Of a stretch of 64,000 bases of DNA, positions 53,213-62,076 are shown piece after piece. The DNA is from UBA5794 sp963714375 (GTDB taxonomy: Bacteria > Actinomycetota > Acidimicrobiia > Spongiisociales > UBA5794), in assembly GCA_963714375.1 (NCBI GenBank), contig CAVQOG010000008.1, positions 1 to 64,000 on the forward strand, written 5' to 3'. The translations under genes and the position numbers were made by a program. Below the pieces are notes generated by a model. That model had not been told where the DNA came from. It was given only the letters and a program-made list of their open reading frames with translations, and made no database searches. Within the stretch, counting starts at the first letter, position 1. Each line of letters begins with the position of its first letter.

Positions 53213-53389
53213 GATAATTCAACTCGAAATGCTGGAAACCTGGCAATTCGAAGACCGGGCATGGAACGTTGGCGTGCAAGTACTCGAGCTTGTCGCCGAA
53301 GGTTTGGCGAAAACGGCTGTTGCCCGCAGACTGCATATGGGCGCGGCCACACGGAGTGGACGCTGCACAGCTGTGCCAGAGTGATCTCT

Positions 53390-54331
53390 ATGCAAAATCA
53401 ACAGGGTGCAATTGTTGTCGTTGGGTCGATGAACGTCGACCAAATTGCGACATGCGACCGATTTCCCCAGGACGGAGAAACCCTCATGGGTGTCTCCTAC
53501 TCCCAAGGATTCGGAGGCAAGGGCGCCAACCAGGCAGTGATGGCTGCACTTCTCGGGGCCGATGTGCGATTCATCGGTCAAGTCGGTGATGACAGTCTCG
53601 GGCAGGCAACGATCAAGAACTTCCAGGCACATTCGGTTGATGTCGCCGGTGTCGGTATTTCTCCAGGCACGCCGTCGGGAGTCGCACCGATATGGGTTGA
53701 CCGCTACGGCACGAACCGCATTCTTGTCGTCGCGGGCGCCAACGACGATCTGACTGGTGCGATGGTCGACCAACGTCTCGACACAACATCCGGTGTCTCG
53801 GTTGTCGTGGCCCAGCTGGAAACACCTCAGGAAGCCACGCTTGTGGCATTTCGCTTGGCCCGCGACAACGGAATGGTCACCGTGTTGAATCCTGCGCCAG
53901 CATCGGAGATCGGTTCCGACCTGATTGACGTAACCGACTGGCTCATCCCGAACGAGACCGAGTTCGAACTGCTGGTTGGTCGTCCACCGAGCGAGGAAGC
54001 AGCGACCACGTGGGCACGCACTTCTGGCTGCGGGGTTGTTGTCACGCTCGGCGGCGAAGGCGTGCTCGTCGCCGATGGGACAAACCCACCGTGGCGGAAA
54101 CCGGCCCACGTCGTTGAGGTTCTGGACACGACCGGGGCCGGTGATGCCTTCGTTGGCGGTCTTGCCGCAGGGTTGTCGAACGCAATGAGCCTGGAAGATG
54201 CGGTCGCTCTCGGCGGAGCATGCGGCTCGCTTTCGACCACACGTTCTGGCACCCAGGTCTCATATCCCACGCTCGACGAGATCGCGAGTCTCGGCGTGGC
54301 AATTCCCAATTTCTCGAAAGGACCGTCATGA
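53390..54331 (+). CDS. PfkB/ribokinase-family kinase, possible queuosine kinase
   Basis: 313 residues from the ATG at 53390. PfkB motifs: VVVGSMNVDQI at the start, GFGGKGANQAVMAALLGA near residue 42, and the C-terminal DTTGAGDAFVGGLAAGL with the catalytic Asp near 255. Generic annotation would be ribokinase. Its stop overlaps the ATG of a DUF2419 gene (ATGA), and PfkB-type kinases paired with DUF2419 are implicated in queuosine salvage, so a nucleoside kinase (QueK-like) role is proposed. rbsK remains possible. Confidence 0.88.
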   Translation: MQNQQGAIVVVGSMNVDQIATCDRFPQDGETLMGVSYSQGFGGKGANQAVMAALLGADVRFIGQVGDDSLGQATIKNFQAHSVDVAGVGISPGTPSGVAPIWVDRYGTNRILVVAGANDDLTGAMVDQRLDTTSGVSVVVAQLETPQEATLVAFRLARDNGMVTVLNPAPASEIGSDLIDVTDWLIPNETEFELLVGRPPSEEAATTWARTSGCGVVVTLGGEGVLVADGTNPPWRKPAHVVEVLDTTGAGDAFVGGLAAGLSNAMSLEDAVALGGACGSLSTTRSGTQVSYPTLDEIASLGVAIPNFSKGPS

Positions 54332-55323
54332 CCGAGCGCCAACGACGGCTTCCGGCCTGGAACACTCCGGTGCTCACCTCAGTGGCACCGGTGGTGGAAT
54401 CAGCTCGCCACGTGACGGTGGACACCGAGTCCATCGATCGAGTCGCTGCATGGATGGCATATGAAGACTTCGACACACCACCATCGGGACCGCAATTCGA
54501 CGTCCAGTGTGAGGGCACCGACCCGATTGATTGGACGCTGCTCAACGCGGCCCTCAACTTTGCATTTACCGATTTCGAGACGGCTGAGCGCTTCGATACG
54601 ACCTACCTCGGGAACACCTGGGCGGACGCAGAAGCGATGTATGCCTGTTTCGATCGTGCGATCGCGACCGGTATCCCTGTTCTCGAAGGGTCGTGGATGG
54701 CCGCGGTCACACGCCCGGAGCTCAACGCCGTTTTCGATGGAACCATCGAAATCCCAATGCTCGACGAACGGGTAACCATTCTCAACGAGATAGGAACGAC
54801 CTTGGTTGATCGTTACGACGGTCGTTTTCACGCGTTCGTTCGCAGCTGCGAACCGGCCATGTATTGCATTGGCAACGGGCTTCTCGAACGTCTCATCGCT
54901 GAGTTTCCCCGTTTCGATGACGTGAGCGTCTTCGAAGGACACACAGTCCACATCCACAAACTTGCACAGCTCGGACTCTGGAGCCTTCACAGGATCGGAG
55001 CCGTGCCACTCGATGACATCGCTGCAATGTCAGCGTTCGCCGACTACATCGTGCCGGTCGCACTCAGAGCAATGGGAATCCTCGTCTATACCGACGAATT
55101 GGCGGCCACGATCGACTCGCGAAGGTTGATTCCCCGCGACAGCGGCGAGGAGGTCGAGCTCCGAGCGTCAAGTCTGTGGGCGACAGCCGATCTCACCGAA
55201 GCGGTCAACGCATTGCGGCCAGATCACATGCAGCTCGTGATCCCCCAAATCGACTATCGACTCTGGAGGGCATACCACGCCTCGTTTGCCCCACACCACC
55301 TGACCAGGACAATCATGTATTGA
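54328..55323 (+). CDS. Queuosine salvage protein (DUF2419/Qng1-like)
   Basis: 331 residues from the ATG at 54328. Markers of the DUF2419 family: NAALNFAFTDFETAERFDTTYLG-type start (NF.F), WMAAVTRPELNAVFDG, PRFDDVSVFEG near residue 195, KLAQLGLWSLHR and the end QIDYRLW. The family releases queuine base from queuosine-5'-phosphate (QNG1). It is translationally coupled to the upstream PfkB kinase, matching a kinase-then-N-glycosylase route. The activity is inferred from family and context. Confidence 0.85.
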   Translation: MTERQRRLPAWNTPVLTSVAPVVESARHVTVDTESIDRVAAWMAYEDFDTPPSGPQFDVQCEGTDPIDWTLLNAALNFAFTDFETAERFDTTYLGNTWADAEAMYACFDRAIATGIPVLEGSWMAAVTRPELNAVFDGTIEIPMLDERVTILNEIGTTLVDRYDGRFHAFVRSCEPAMYCIGNGLLERLIAEFPRFDDVSVFEGHTVHIHKLAQLGLWSLHRIGAVPLDDIAAMSAFADYIVPVALRAMGILVYTDELAATIDSRRLIPRDSGEEVELRASSLWATADLTEAVNALRPDHMQLVIPQIDYRLWRAYHASFAPHHLTRTIMY

Positions 55324-55372
55324 GCCGCGGCCTCGACCAGGGTTCGGACCTCTGTGGTCAGTAGCTCTACGC

Positions 55373-55583
55373 ACTCTCGTCGTCGCAGGCTCCCCGGCCC
55401 CCCTACATCGTCGCTGCGCTCCTCTGTTGTCCCCAGCTCTGCTCACTGTCGTGGTCGCAGGCTCCCCGGCCCCCCTACATCGTCGCTGCGCTCCTCTGTT
55501 GTCCCCAGCTCTGCTCACTGTCGTGGTCGCAGGCTCCCCGGCCCCCCTACATCGTCGCTGCGCTCCTCTGTTGTCCCCCCTGA
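55373..55583. repeat. Three tandem copies of a 72-bp repeat
   Basis: Units marked by CGCAGGCTCCCCGGCC followed by CCCCTACATCGTCGCTGCGC start at 55384, 55456 and 55528, spacing 72 bp. The first copy's left flank is slightly diverged; the rest is near identical. No coding sense. It fills most of 55324-55602. Confidence 0.88.
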
Positions 55584-55592
55584 AGGGGGGAC
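55573..55592 (-). terminator. GC-rich hairpin after the DUF3566 gene
   Basis: GTCCCCCC-TGAA-GGGGGGAC, a perfect 8-bp stem with a tetraloop, 11 bases past the DUF3566 stop codon. No T-run. Confidence 0.65.
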
Positions 55593-55602
55593 GCGGGTGT
55601 TG

Positions 55603-56052
55603 TCACACGTGTTCGACGGTTTCGTCTGCACTCATCAACGATCCACCGCTGTCGGCGGGGACATGGACAACTGGTCGCGGGCGTTCTGGTTGGGCGGCGA
55701 CGTCCGGCACCTCTTCAAGCATGATGAGCTCGACACCACCGACAACGTCGGAGACAAGGTTGTAGAGCACAGCAATGAGTGCGAGAAACGCGGTTGCACC
55801 GATCACCCAAATAATCGCCATCATCAGGACGACGCGAAAATACAGTTCCCCATCAGGAGAAAATGCGATCGTGAGCCGCCCGAGGGTATCAGCGAAGTCG
55901 TCAGGGATGCCGCGCTGGACTGCGATTGACCAAGCTATCCATACGCCGAGCACACCGGCAAGACCAATGCTCGCATTGATCATGAATCCAGTCTTGAGCA
56001 CCGTCCACGGATCGATCTTGCGGATGATGCGTCGAACTCGACGAACCGCCAT
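55603..56052 (-). CDS. DUF3566 membrane protein
   Basis: 149 residues from the ATG at 56052, with GAAAGGAG upstream. DUF3566 plan: RRIIRKIDPWTVLKTGFMIN, helix 1, a loop, helix 2, and the closing LYNLVSDVVGGVELIMLEE. Conserved actinobacterial gene directly downstream of gyrA; it belongs to the division-linked genes in Mycobacterium, precise role unknown. Confidence 0.9.
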   Translation of the reverse strand: MAVRRVRRIIRKIDPWTVLKTGFMINASIGLAGVLGVWIAWSIAVQRGIPDDFADTLGRLTIAFSPDGELYFRVVLMMAIIWVIGATAFLALIAVLYNLVSDVVGGVELIMLEEVPDVAAQPERPRPVVHVPADSGGSLMSADETVEHV

Positions 56053-56170
56053 TGCGACTCCTTTCGACGGCACAGCCTACCGGTGGGCTACTGCCGCTCC
56101 CTGCCAATGAGACGTCGTTGCTTCCGAAACCGTTCCCAGGTAGTCAACTGCGACCCCATGGTCAGAGGTG

Positions 56171-58597
56171 CTACTCGTGGTCGGCGGGGGCAATCGCTAC
56201 GGCTGAGAGTGTCGCGCCATCGGCGAGGTTCATGACCTTGACACCCATGGAGTTGCGCCCGTATCGATTGATGGCGTTGACCTGTTGACGAATCAGAATC
56301 CCGTCAGAGGATGTGATGACAGCCTCGTCAGTATCAACCACTGCCCTGGCTGTGGCAAGCGAACCGCGGGTGGAGACAACCTTGATCGCCTTCACTCCGA
56401 GTCCTCCTCGGTGTTTGACAGGGAAATCGCTGATCTTGGTTCGTTTCCCGAATCCGCCTGTGGTCAGAAGCAAGATATCGTCGGCTTCCTCGGCGGTTGC
56501 GGCACCAACGACATGGTCCCCTGAGCGCAATCTGATACCGATGACGCCCTGCGAGGCCCTGCCGGTTGGCCTCACCTCTCCCTCGCTGAAGCGGATGCCC
56601 TGACCGTCCTTCGTGAACATCATGAGGTCAAAATCTCCATTGGTCTGCCGAACAGTGACGACCTCGTCACCATCCTTGAGGTTGATTGCAACGAGAACCT
56701 GATTGCGGCTGTCGTAGTCGGAGAACTTGGACTTTTTGACCTGCCCGAGCTTCGTGAACATCACGAGGTATTGATTCGTTTCGTAGTCTCGTGTGTCGAT
56801 GATCGCCTCGACGACCTCATCGGGTTCGAGGGGAAGCACGGACTGAATGAGGGAGCCCTTCGCTGTTCGGTCCTTGCGCGGGATCTCATGGGCGCGTATC
56901 CGATACACCTTGCCCCGATTTGTGAAGAACAACAGGAATGCATGCGCCGTCGTGTGGAGCAGGTGCGTCACGACGTCGTCTTCTCGCAGCCCAGCACCCT
57001 TGACACCTCTGCCTCCCCGGCCTTGGGTTCGATAGGCAGAGGCAAGCACCGACTTGACGTATCCGGCAGCTGACATGGATACAACCAGATCCTCATCGGC
57101 GATCAGGTCTTCGAGCGACATTGTGCCTTCATCGGGAATGATGCGGCTTCGTCGGTTGTCGGCGAACTTCTCCCTGACCTCGGTCAGTTCTTCTCCGATG
57201 ATGGCCCGCCGCTTCGCCTCATCTGCAAGCAGGCTCTCGAGGTAGGCGATCGTCTGTTCGATTTCCTCGAGCTCTTCGCGCAACTTGTTCGTTTCCAGCG
57301 CTGTCAACCTGCGCAGCGGCATGTCGAGGATGTGGTTTGCCTGAATCTCGGACAGCTCGAAACCCTCCATCAAGGCCTCACGCGCATCGTCAACGTTCGC
57401 CGACGAACGAATGATCCGCACGACTTCGTCAATGTTGTCGAGGGCAATGAGAAGACCACGCAGAATGTGGGCTCGAGCCTCTGCCTTCTCAAGCCGGAAC
57501 TTGGAACGCCTCTCGATGACTTCAAGCTGGTGATCGACGTAGTGGTGGATCAGCTGGGCAAGATTCAATGTTCTCGGGACACCATCGACGAGAGCGACAT
57601 TGTTGATCGAGAAGGTGTCCTCGAGCTGGCTGTGTTTGAACACGAGGTTTCTGACGACCTGCGGGTTTGCATCCTTCTTGAGTTCAATAACGAGCCGGGT
57701 TCCGTGTCGGTCGGACTCGTCGCGGAGGTCTGCAATACCAACGATCGCCTTGTTTCTGACAGCGTCAGCGATCTTCTCCATTATGCGGTCGCGTGAAGCC
57801 TGATAAGGGATCTCCGTCACGATGATCGCGGTGCGGTTCTTGCGGATCTCCTGCACGTCAGTGACCGCCCGCATGCGAATCGAACCCCGTCCCGTCATGA
57901 GCGCGTCCTTGACACCCTTGTTTCCAACGATGTAGGCGCCCGTTGGGAAATCTGGGCCCTTGACAAACTCCATGAAATCTTCGACGGTCGCTTCGGGATG
58001 ATCGAGGGCGTGGAGAACCGCTGAGCACACCTCCCCGAGGTTGTGCGGCGCCATGTTGGTTGCCATGCCGACGGCGATCCCCGTCGAGCCGTTGACCAAC
58101 AGGTTCGGGAACCGGGCAGGCAATACCGTGGGTTCCGCCCTCTCGCCCGAGTAGTTGTCCTTGAAATCGACCGTGTTCTCATCAATGCCGTCGAGCATGT
58201 GGGCAGAGAGCTTTGAAAGTCGGGCTTCGACGTACCTCATCGCAGCGGCCGGATCGTCAACCGTTCCGAAGTTTCCTTGCGGATCGATCAGTGGATTCCG
58301 GAGCGCGAAATCCTGTCCCAATCTGACCATCGAGTCATACACGGCCTCAGGTGCATGAGGATGGAACCAGCCGACAACATCACCGACAACGCGGGACGCT
58401 TTGCGGTATGGGGTACCAGGGCGAATTCCGCTGTCCCACATGGAATAGAGAATGCGCCGGTGCACAGGCTTGAGACCATCACGCACGTCGGGCAGCGCAC
58501 GAGACACGATGACGGACATCGCGTACTCAAGGAAGGAGTCCTGCATCTCCTGTTCGATGGCGATCGATGTGAAAGTCTCTTGGATCTCTTCTGGCAT
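56171..58597 (-). CDS. gyrA: DNA gyrase subunit A
   Basis: 808 residues. Catalytic Tyr at about position 122 (AAAMRYVEARL), and the GyrA-box-like QGRGGRG (about 535) opening the six-bladed C-terminal domain. The helix IV region that normally reads HPHGDxAxYD reads HPHAPEAVYD, so the position equal to E. coli Ser83 is Glu. Forms the A2B2 gyrase with gyrB encoded directly upstream. Confidence 0.97.
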   Translation of the reverse strand: MPEEIQETFTSIAIEQEMQDSFLEYAMSVIVSRALPDVRDGLKPVHRRILYSMWDSGIRPGTPYRKASRVVGDVVGWFHPHAPEAVYDSMVRLGQDFALRNPLIDPQGNFGTVDDPAAAMRYVEARLSKLSAHMLDGIDENTVDFKDNYSGERAEPTVLPARFPNLLVNGSTGIAVGMATNMAPHNLGEVCSAVLHALDHPEATVEDFMEFVKGPDFPTGAYIVGNKGVKDALMTGRGSIRMRAVTDVQEIRKNRTAIIVTEIPYQASRDRIMEKIADAVRNKAIVGIADLRDESDRHGTRLVIELKKDANPQVVRNLVFKHSQLEDTFSINNVALVDGVPRTLNLAQLIHHYVDHQLEVIERRSKFRLEKAEARAHILRGLLIALDNIDEVVRIIRSSANVDDAREALMEGFELSEIQANHILDMPLRRLTALETNKLREELEEIEQTIAYLESLLADEAKRRAIIGEELTEVREKFADNRRSRIIPDEGTMSLEDLIADEDLVVSMSAAGYVKSVLASAYRTQGRGGRGVKGAGLREDDVVTHLLHTTAHAFLLFFTNRGKVYRIRAHEIPRKDRTAKGSLIQSVLPLEPDEVVEAIIDTRDYETNQYLVMFTKLGQVKKSKFSDYDSRNQVLVAINLKDGDEVVTVRQTNGDFDLMMFTKDGQGIRFSEGEVRPTGRASQGVIGIRLRSGDHVVGAATAEEADDILLLTTGGFGKRTKISDFPVKHRGGLGVKAIKVVSTRGSLATARAVVDTDEAVITSSDGILIRQQVNAINRYGRNSMGVKVMNLADGATLSAVAIAPADHE

Positions 58598-58620
58598 GGT
58601 TGGTGGTCCCTAGCTGATCT

Positions 58621-60546
58621 CTACGCGTCCAGGAATCGGACGTCTTTGGCGTTCTGCTGAATGAATAGACGGCGGGACTCGACATCGTTGCCCATGAGCG
58701 TCGTGAAGGTCTCCTCTGCGAGGAATTGCTCCTCAAGCTCGACACGCAAGAGCGTCCGCACGGAAGGGTCCATCGTCGTGTCCCATAGCTCCCCTGCGTT
58801 CATCTCTCCCAGGCCCTTGAATCTTTGGATGTTGATCTTGCGACCCTCGTTCTCTGCCTTGAACCGTTCGAGTTCGTCGTCGTTCTCGATCCACGTCGTC
58901 TTCGTCCCGATCTTCGCCGAGTAGAGAGGCGGTTGAGCGATGTAGATGTAGCCGTGTTCGATGACCTCAGGCATGTGTCGGAAGAAGAACGTCAGCAAGA
59001 GTGTGCGGATGTGCGCCCCATCGACATCGGCGTCAGTGAGGATGATGATCTTGTTGTACCGAGCCTTCGTAATGTCCATCTCGTCGCCGATACCGGTTCC
59101 AATCGCCGTGATGAGCGACTGGACCTCGGTGTTCTGGAGAACCCTTCCAATCCGGTTCTTTTCGACGTTGATAATCTTTCCCCGGATGGGGAGGATTGCC
59201 TGAAACTCTGAATTCCGCGCCTGTTTCGCTGATCCCCCTGCGGAATCTCCCTCCACAATGAACATCTCGGATACCTCGGGGTCCTTCGATGAACAATCGG
59301 AGAGCTTTCCGGGAAGCCCCCCCGATTCAAGAAGGCTCTTTCGGCGCGTGAGGTCTCGTGCCTGTCGTGCTGCAGCCCGCGCACGTGCGGCGGAGGAGGC
59401 CTTGTCTGAAATCTTCTTCGCATCGCCCGGGTGACGATTCAGCCAGTCAGGAAGAGCCTGGTTCATGGCTTTCTGGACGAATCCCTTGATTTCGGTATTT
59501 CCGAGTTTCGTCTTTGTCTGTCCCTCGAACTGGGGAGACCGAACCTTGGCTGAAATCACTGCTGTAAGACCCTCACGGACGTCAGCTCCCTCAAGATTGT
59601 TGTCCTTCTCCTTGAGAACTCCCTTGGCGCGCGCTATCTCATTGATCGATCTCGTCAGCGCCGATCGGAACCCTTCTTCGTGCGTCCCGCCTTCATGGGT
59701 ATTGATGTTGTTGGCGAAGGAGAGAATTGTCTCGTTGTATCCAGCTGTCCACTGAAGGGCAACGTCCACTTCGGCGTTGTCATCGGAATACTCGAAGAAG
59801 GCGATCTGGGAGTGGATGGGGTCGCGGCTCGCGTTGAGGTGCTTGACGAAGTCGACAATACCTCCGGCATACTTGAACGCCTCTTCGACCGGCTCTTCGC
59901 CGCGTTCGTCCACAAATCTGATCTCGAGACCTTTGTTGAGGAACGCCATCTCCCGAAGTCTGGTTATCACTGTCTTGGCGCTGTATTGCGTGGTCTCCTC
60001 GAAGATCTCAGGGTCAGCCCAGAACGTGACTGACGTCCCGGATCGCTTCATCGGTTTGACCTTCTTGAGTTTGGCAACCGGTTCGCCGTACTCGAAGCTC
60101 TGACTCCACAAAAAACCATCGCGGACGACCTCTACGTCCGTTCTCGTTGACAGAGCATTGACAACTGAAATTCCCACGCCGTGAAGCCCACCCGACACGA
60201 CGTAGGCGCCCGAGTCGAACTTCCCCCCAGCATGCAGCGTGGTCATAACGGTCGTGAGTGCCGGCAGTTTGGAGGTGGCATGTTTGTCAACGGGGATACC
60301 GCGTCCGTTGTCCCTGACCTTGACCCCGCCATCGGCACGGAGCGTCACCTCAATCCGGGTGCAGTATCCGGCCATGGCTTCATCCACAGAGTTATCCACA
60401 GCCTCCCAGACGAGGTGATGGAGTCCCTTGGGGCCGGTGGATCCGATATACATGGCCGGGCGTCTGCGGACCGCTTCGAGGCCCTCAAGCACCTGGATTG
60501 AGTCTGCTCCGTACGACGCGCCTGACGAAGGTTTTGAGTTTGTCAC
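58621..60546 (-). CDS. gyrB: DNA gyrase subunit B
   Basis: 641 residues, GTG start with AGAAGGAG upstream. GHKL ATPase motifs VWEAVDNSVDEAMAGY and GVGISVVNALS; TOPRIM with EGDSAGGSAKQARNSEFQAI (about 435) and the DADVDGAHIR metal site. It supplies ATP hydrolysis for negative supercoiling. 23 bases upstream of gyrA. Confidence 0.97.
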   Translation of the reverse strand: MTNSKPSSGASYGADSIQVLEGLEAVRRRPAMYIGSTGPKGLHHLVWEAVDNSVDEAMAGYCTRIEVTLRADGGVKVRDNGRGIPVDKHATSKLPALTTVMTTLHAGGKFDSGAYVVSGGLHGVGISVVNALSTRTDVEVVRDGFLWSQSFEYGEPVAKLKKVKPMKRSGTSVTFWADPEIFEETTQYSAKTVITRLREMAFLNKGLEIRFVDERGEEPVEEAFKYAGGIVDFVKHLNASRDPIHSQIAFFEYSDDNAEVDVALQWTAGYNETILSFANNINTHEGGTHEEGFRSALTRSINEIARAKGVLKEKDNNLEGADVREGLTAVISAKVRSPQFEGQTKTKLGNTEIKGFVQKAMNQALPDWLNRHPGDAKKISDKASSAARARAAARQARDLTRRKSLLESGGLPGKLSDCSSKDPEVSEMFIVEGDSAGGSAKQARNSEFQAILPIRGKIINVEKNRIGRVLQNTEVQSLITAIGTGIGDEMDITKARYNKIIILTDADVDGAHIRTLLLTFFFRHMPEVIEHGYIYIAQPPLYSAKIGTKTTWIENDDELERFKAENEGRKINIQRFKGLGEMNAGELWDTTMDPSVRTLLRVELEEQFLAEETFTTLMGNDVESRRLFIQQNAKDVRFLDA

Positions 60547-60655
60547 GGGGCTCCTTCTCGCCTCAACGCAGAGGGGAAATCGAGGCTACTAACACCCTTG
60601 TAAGTATAGCTGCAAACCGGCGTAATCCCTTTATTTGCTTGGGTCAGGACCCATT

Positions 60656-60982
60656 TCACCCCTGTCGGACCCTGACCTTGACCGAGCGGACCAAATCGTC
60701 CCCGAATCGGTCGTCGATAGCGCTTTTGAGTTCACCCGTTTGATACTTGAGGAGTGATGCCGCCGAACCGTCGGGAACCTCGACAAGCAGCGCTCCGTCG
60801 CGAACCCCGACGGGTATTCCAAAGGTCACCCAATCCGGCGGCGCAAAGGCTTGCCAGTCGTTCACCAGCTGTCCATGACGTACGTCGATACCCACTGCGG
60901 CTTTCTCAATGATCGAGCCGAGGAGTTGGCTGATTTCCTTCGGTTGTCTCCGGTTCCCACTTCCGAGATACTTCGCTCTCAT
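60656..60982 (-). CDS. dciA: DciA-like DUF721 protein
   Basis: 108 residues from the ATG at 60982, overlapping the recF stop by 4 bases. DUF721 core: VNDWQAFAPPDWVTFGIPVGVRDGALLVEVPDGSAASLL. DciA assists loading of the replicative helicase DnaB in bacteria lacking DnaC. Location between recF and gyrB is typical for Actinobacteria. Confidence 0.9.
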   Translation of the reverse strand: MRAKYLGSGNRRQPKEISQLLGSIIEKAAVGIDVRHGQLVNDWQAFAPPDWVTFGIPVGVRDGALLVEVPDGSAASLLKYQTGELKSAIDDRFGDDLVRSVKVRVRQG

Positions 60983-62070
60983 GACAACACCTTCCCGTCT
61001 CCAACCGACCAACGGCGTCCTCTGATCGGTACTTCATCTTCTCTCGCCGTTGTGACAAAAACCTGACCGGTTGGCATCAGATCAAGCACCCTTGCTGCCC
61101 GACTGGGATCGAGTTCGGAGAATACGTCGTCGAGGAGGAGGATTGGGGTCTGGTCACGAACCTCCTCAATGAGGCGATACGCACCGATACGGAGTGCAAG
61201 CGCGGTGGTGCGTTGTTCACCTTGGGATGCCTTGGATCGAGCGTTGCGACCGTCGAGCATCAGTTCGGGTTCGTCCCGATGTGGTCCGACCGTCGTTGTC
61301 CGTATCTCAAGCTCCTTGCCTCTGCGCTGGGCCAGAGCGGCCATGAAGGCTTCAGCAAGACCGTTGTCATCCATCACACCATCGGTGCCCCAAGTCGACC
61401 GATACGACCATCTCAGCACTCCAGACCCGCCAACCACCAGATAGGACTGCTCGAGAAGGGGTTGGAGACCCGTGGCAACAGCTCTCCGGTGTTGGAGCAC
61501 CTGGGCGCCTGCGAGGGCGAGACGCTCATCCCACACATCGAGCGTGACCGGATCTGTCGCCCGTCCTTCTTGCTTGAGAAGTGCATTGCGCTGGCGCAAA
61601 GCTCGGTCGTAGTCGGTCTGCACCGCGGCGGCTTGAGGCCAGAGCCTGGCTGCAAGGTCGTCGAGATAGCCGCGACGGATGGCCGAGCCGCGCTTGATGA
61701 GATCCAGGTCATCGGGAAGAAAGGCAACGACCGGAACCTTCGTCAGGACATCGCGCATGCGGGTGGGGCGCTTGCCGTTCACGAGGATCTTCCGTCTGCC
61801 CTCCTTGGGTATCTCACATTCGATCACGGTTTCGCTGGCACGACCATCAAATGCTCCACGAATCACCGTCGAAGACGCGCCTTCCCTGATCAACGCCTCG
61901 TCTGCCACCCCACGAAGCGACTTTGTCGTGCCGAGATAGCCGATCGCTTCGATCACGGATGTCTTTCCTTGACCGTTGTCTCCGACAAGAATGTTGACTG
62001 TGTCGTCCGGCTCAAAACGCAGTGTCTCGTATGAGCGGAAATCCCGCACCTCGAGCCAGGTGATGTTCAT
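60979..62070 (-). CDS. recF: DNA replication/repair protein RecF
   Basis: 363 residues. Walker A GDNGQGKTSVIEAIGY near residue 31, SMC/RecF signature ASQGEQRTTALALR, Walker B PILLLDDVFSELD. Loads RecA at gaps together with RecOR. Six bases separate it from dnaN. Confidence 0.96.
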   Translation of the reverse strand: MNITWLEVRDFRSYETLRFEPDDTVNILVGDNGQGKTSVIEAIGYLGTTKSLRGVADEALIREGASSTVIRGAFDGRASETVIECEIPKEGRRKILVNGKRPTRMRDVLTKVPVVAFLPDDLDLIKRGSAIRRGYLDDLAARLWPQAAAVQTDYDRALRQRNALLKQEGRATDPVTLDVWDERLALAGAQVLQHRRAVATGLQPLLEQSYLVVGGSGVLRWSYRSTWGTDGVMDDNGLAEAFMAALAQRRGKELEIRTTTVGPHRDEPELMLDGRNARSKASQGEQRTTALALRIGAYRLIEEVRDQTPILLLDDVFSELDPSRAARVLDLMPTGQVFVTTAREDEVPIRGRRWSVGDGKVLS

Positions 62071-62076
62071 GGTTCG

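Noticed and set aside
60385..60401. Perfect DnaA box TTATCCACA inside gyrB
   Set aside because: It encodes the conserved VDNSVDEAM ATPase motif; the box-like word is a by-product of coding sequence.
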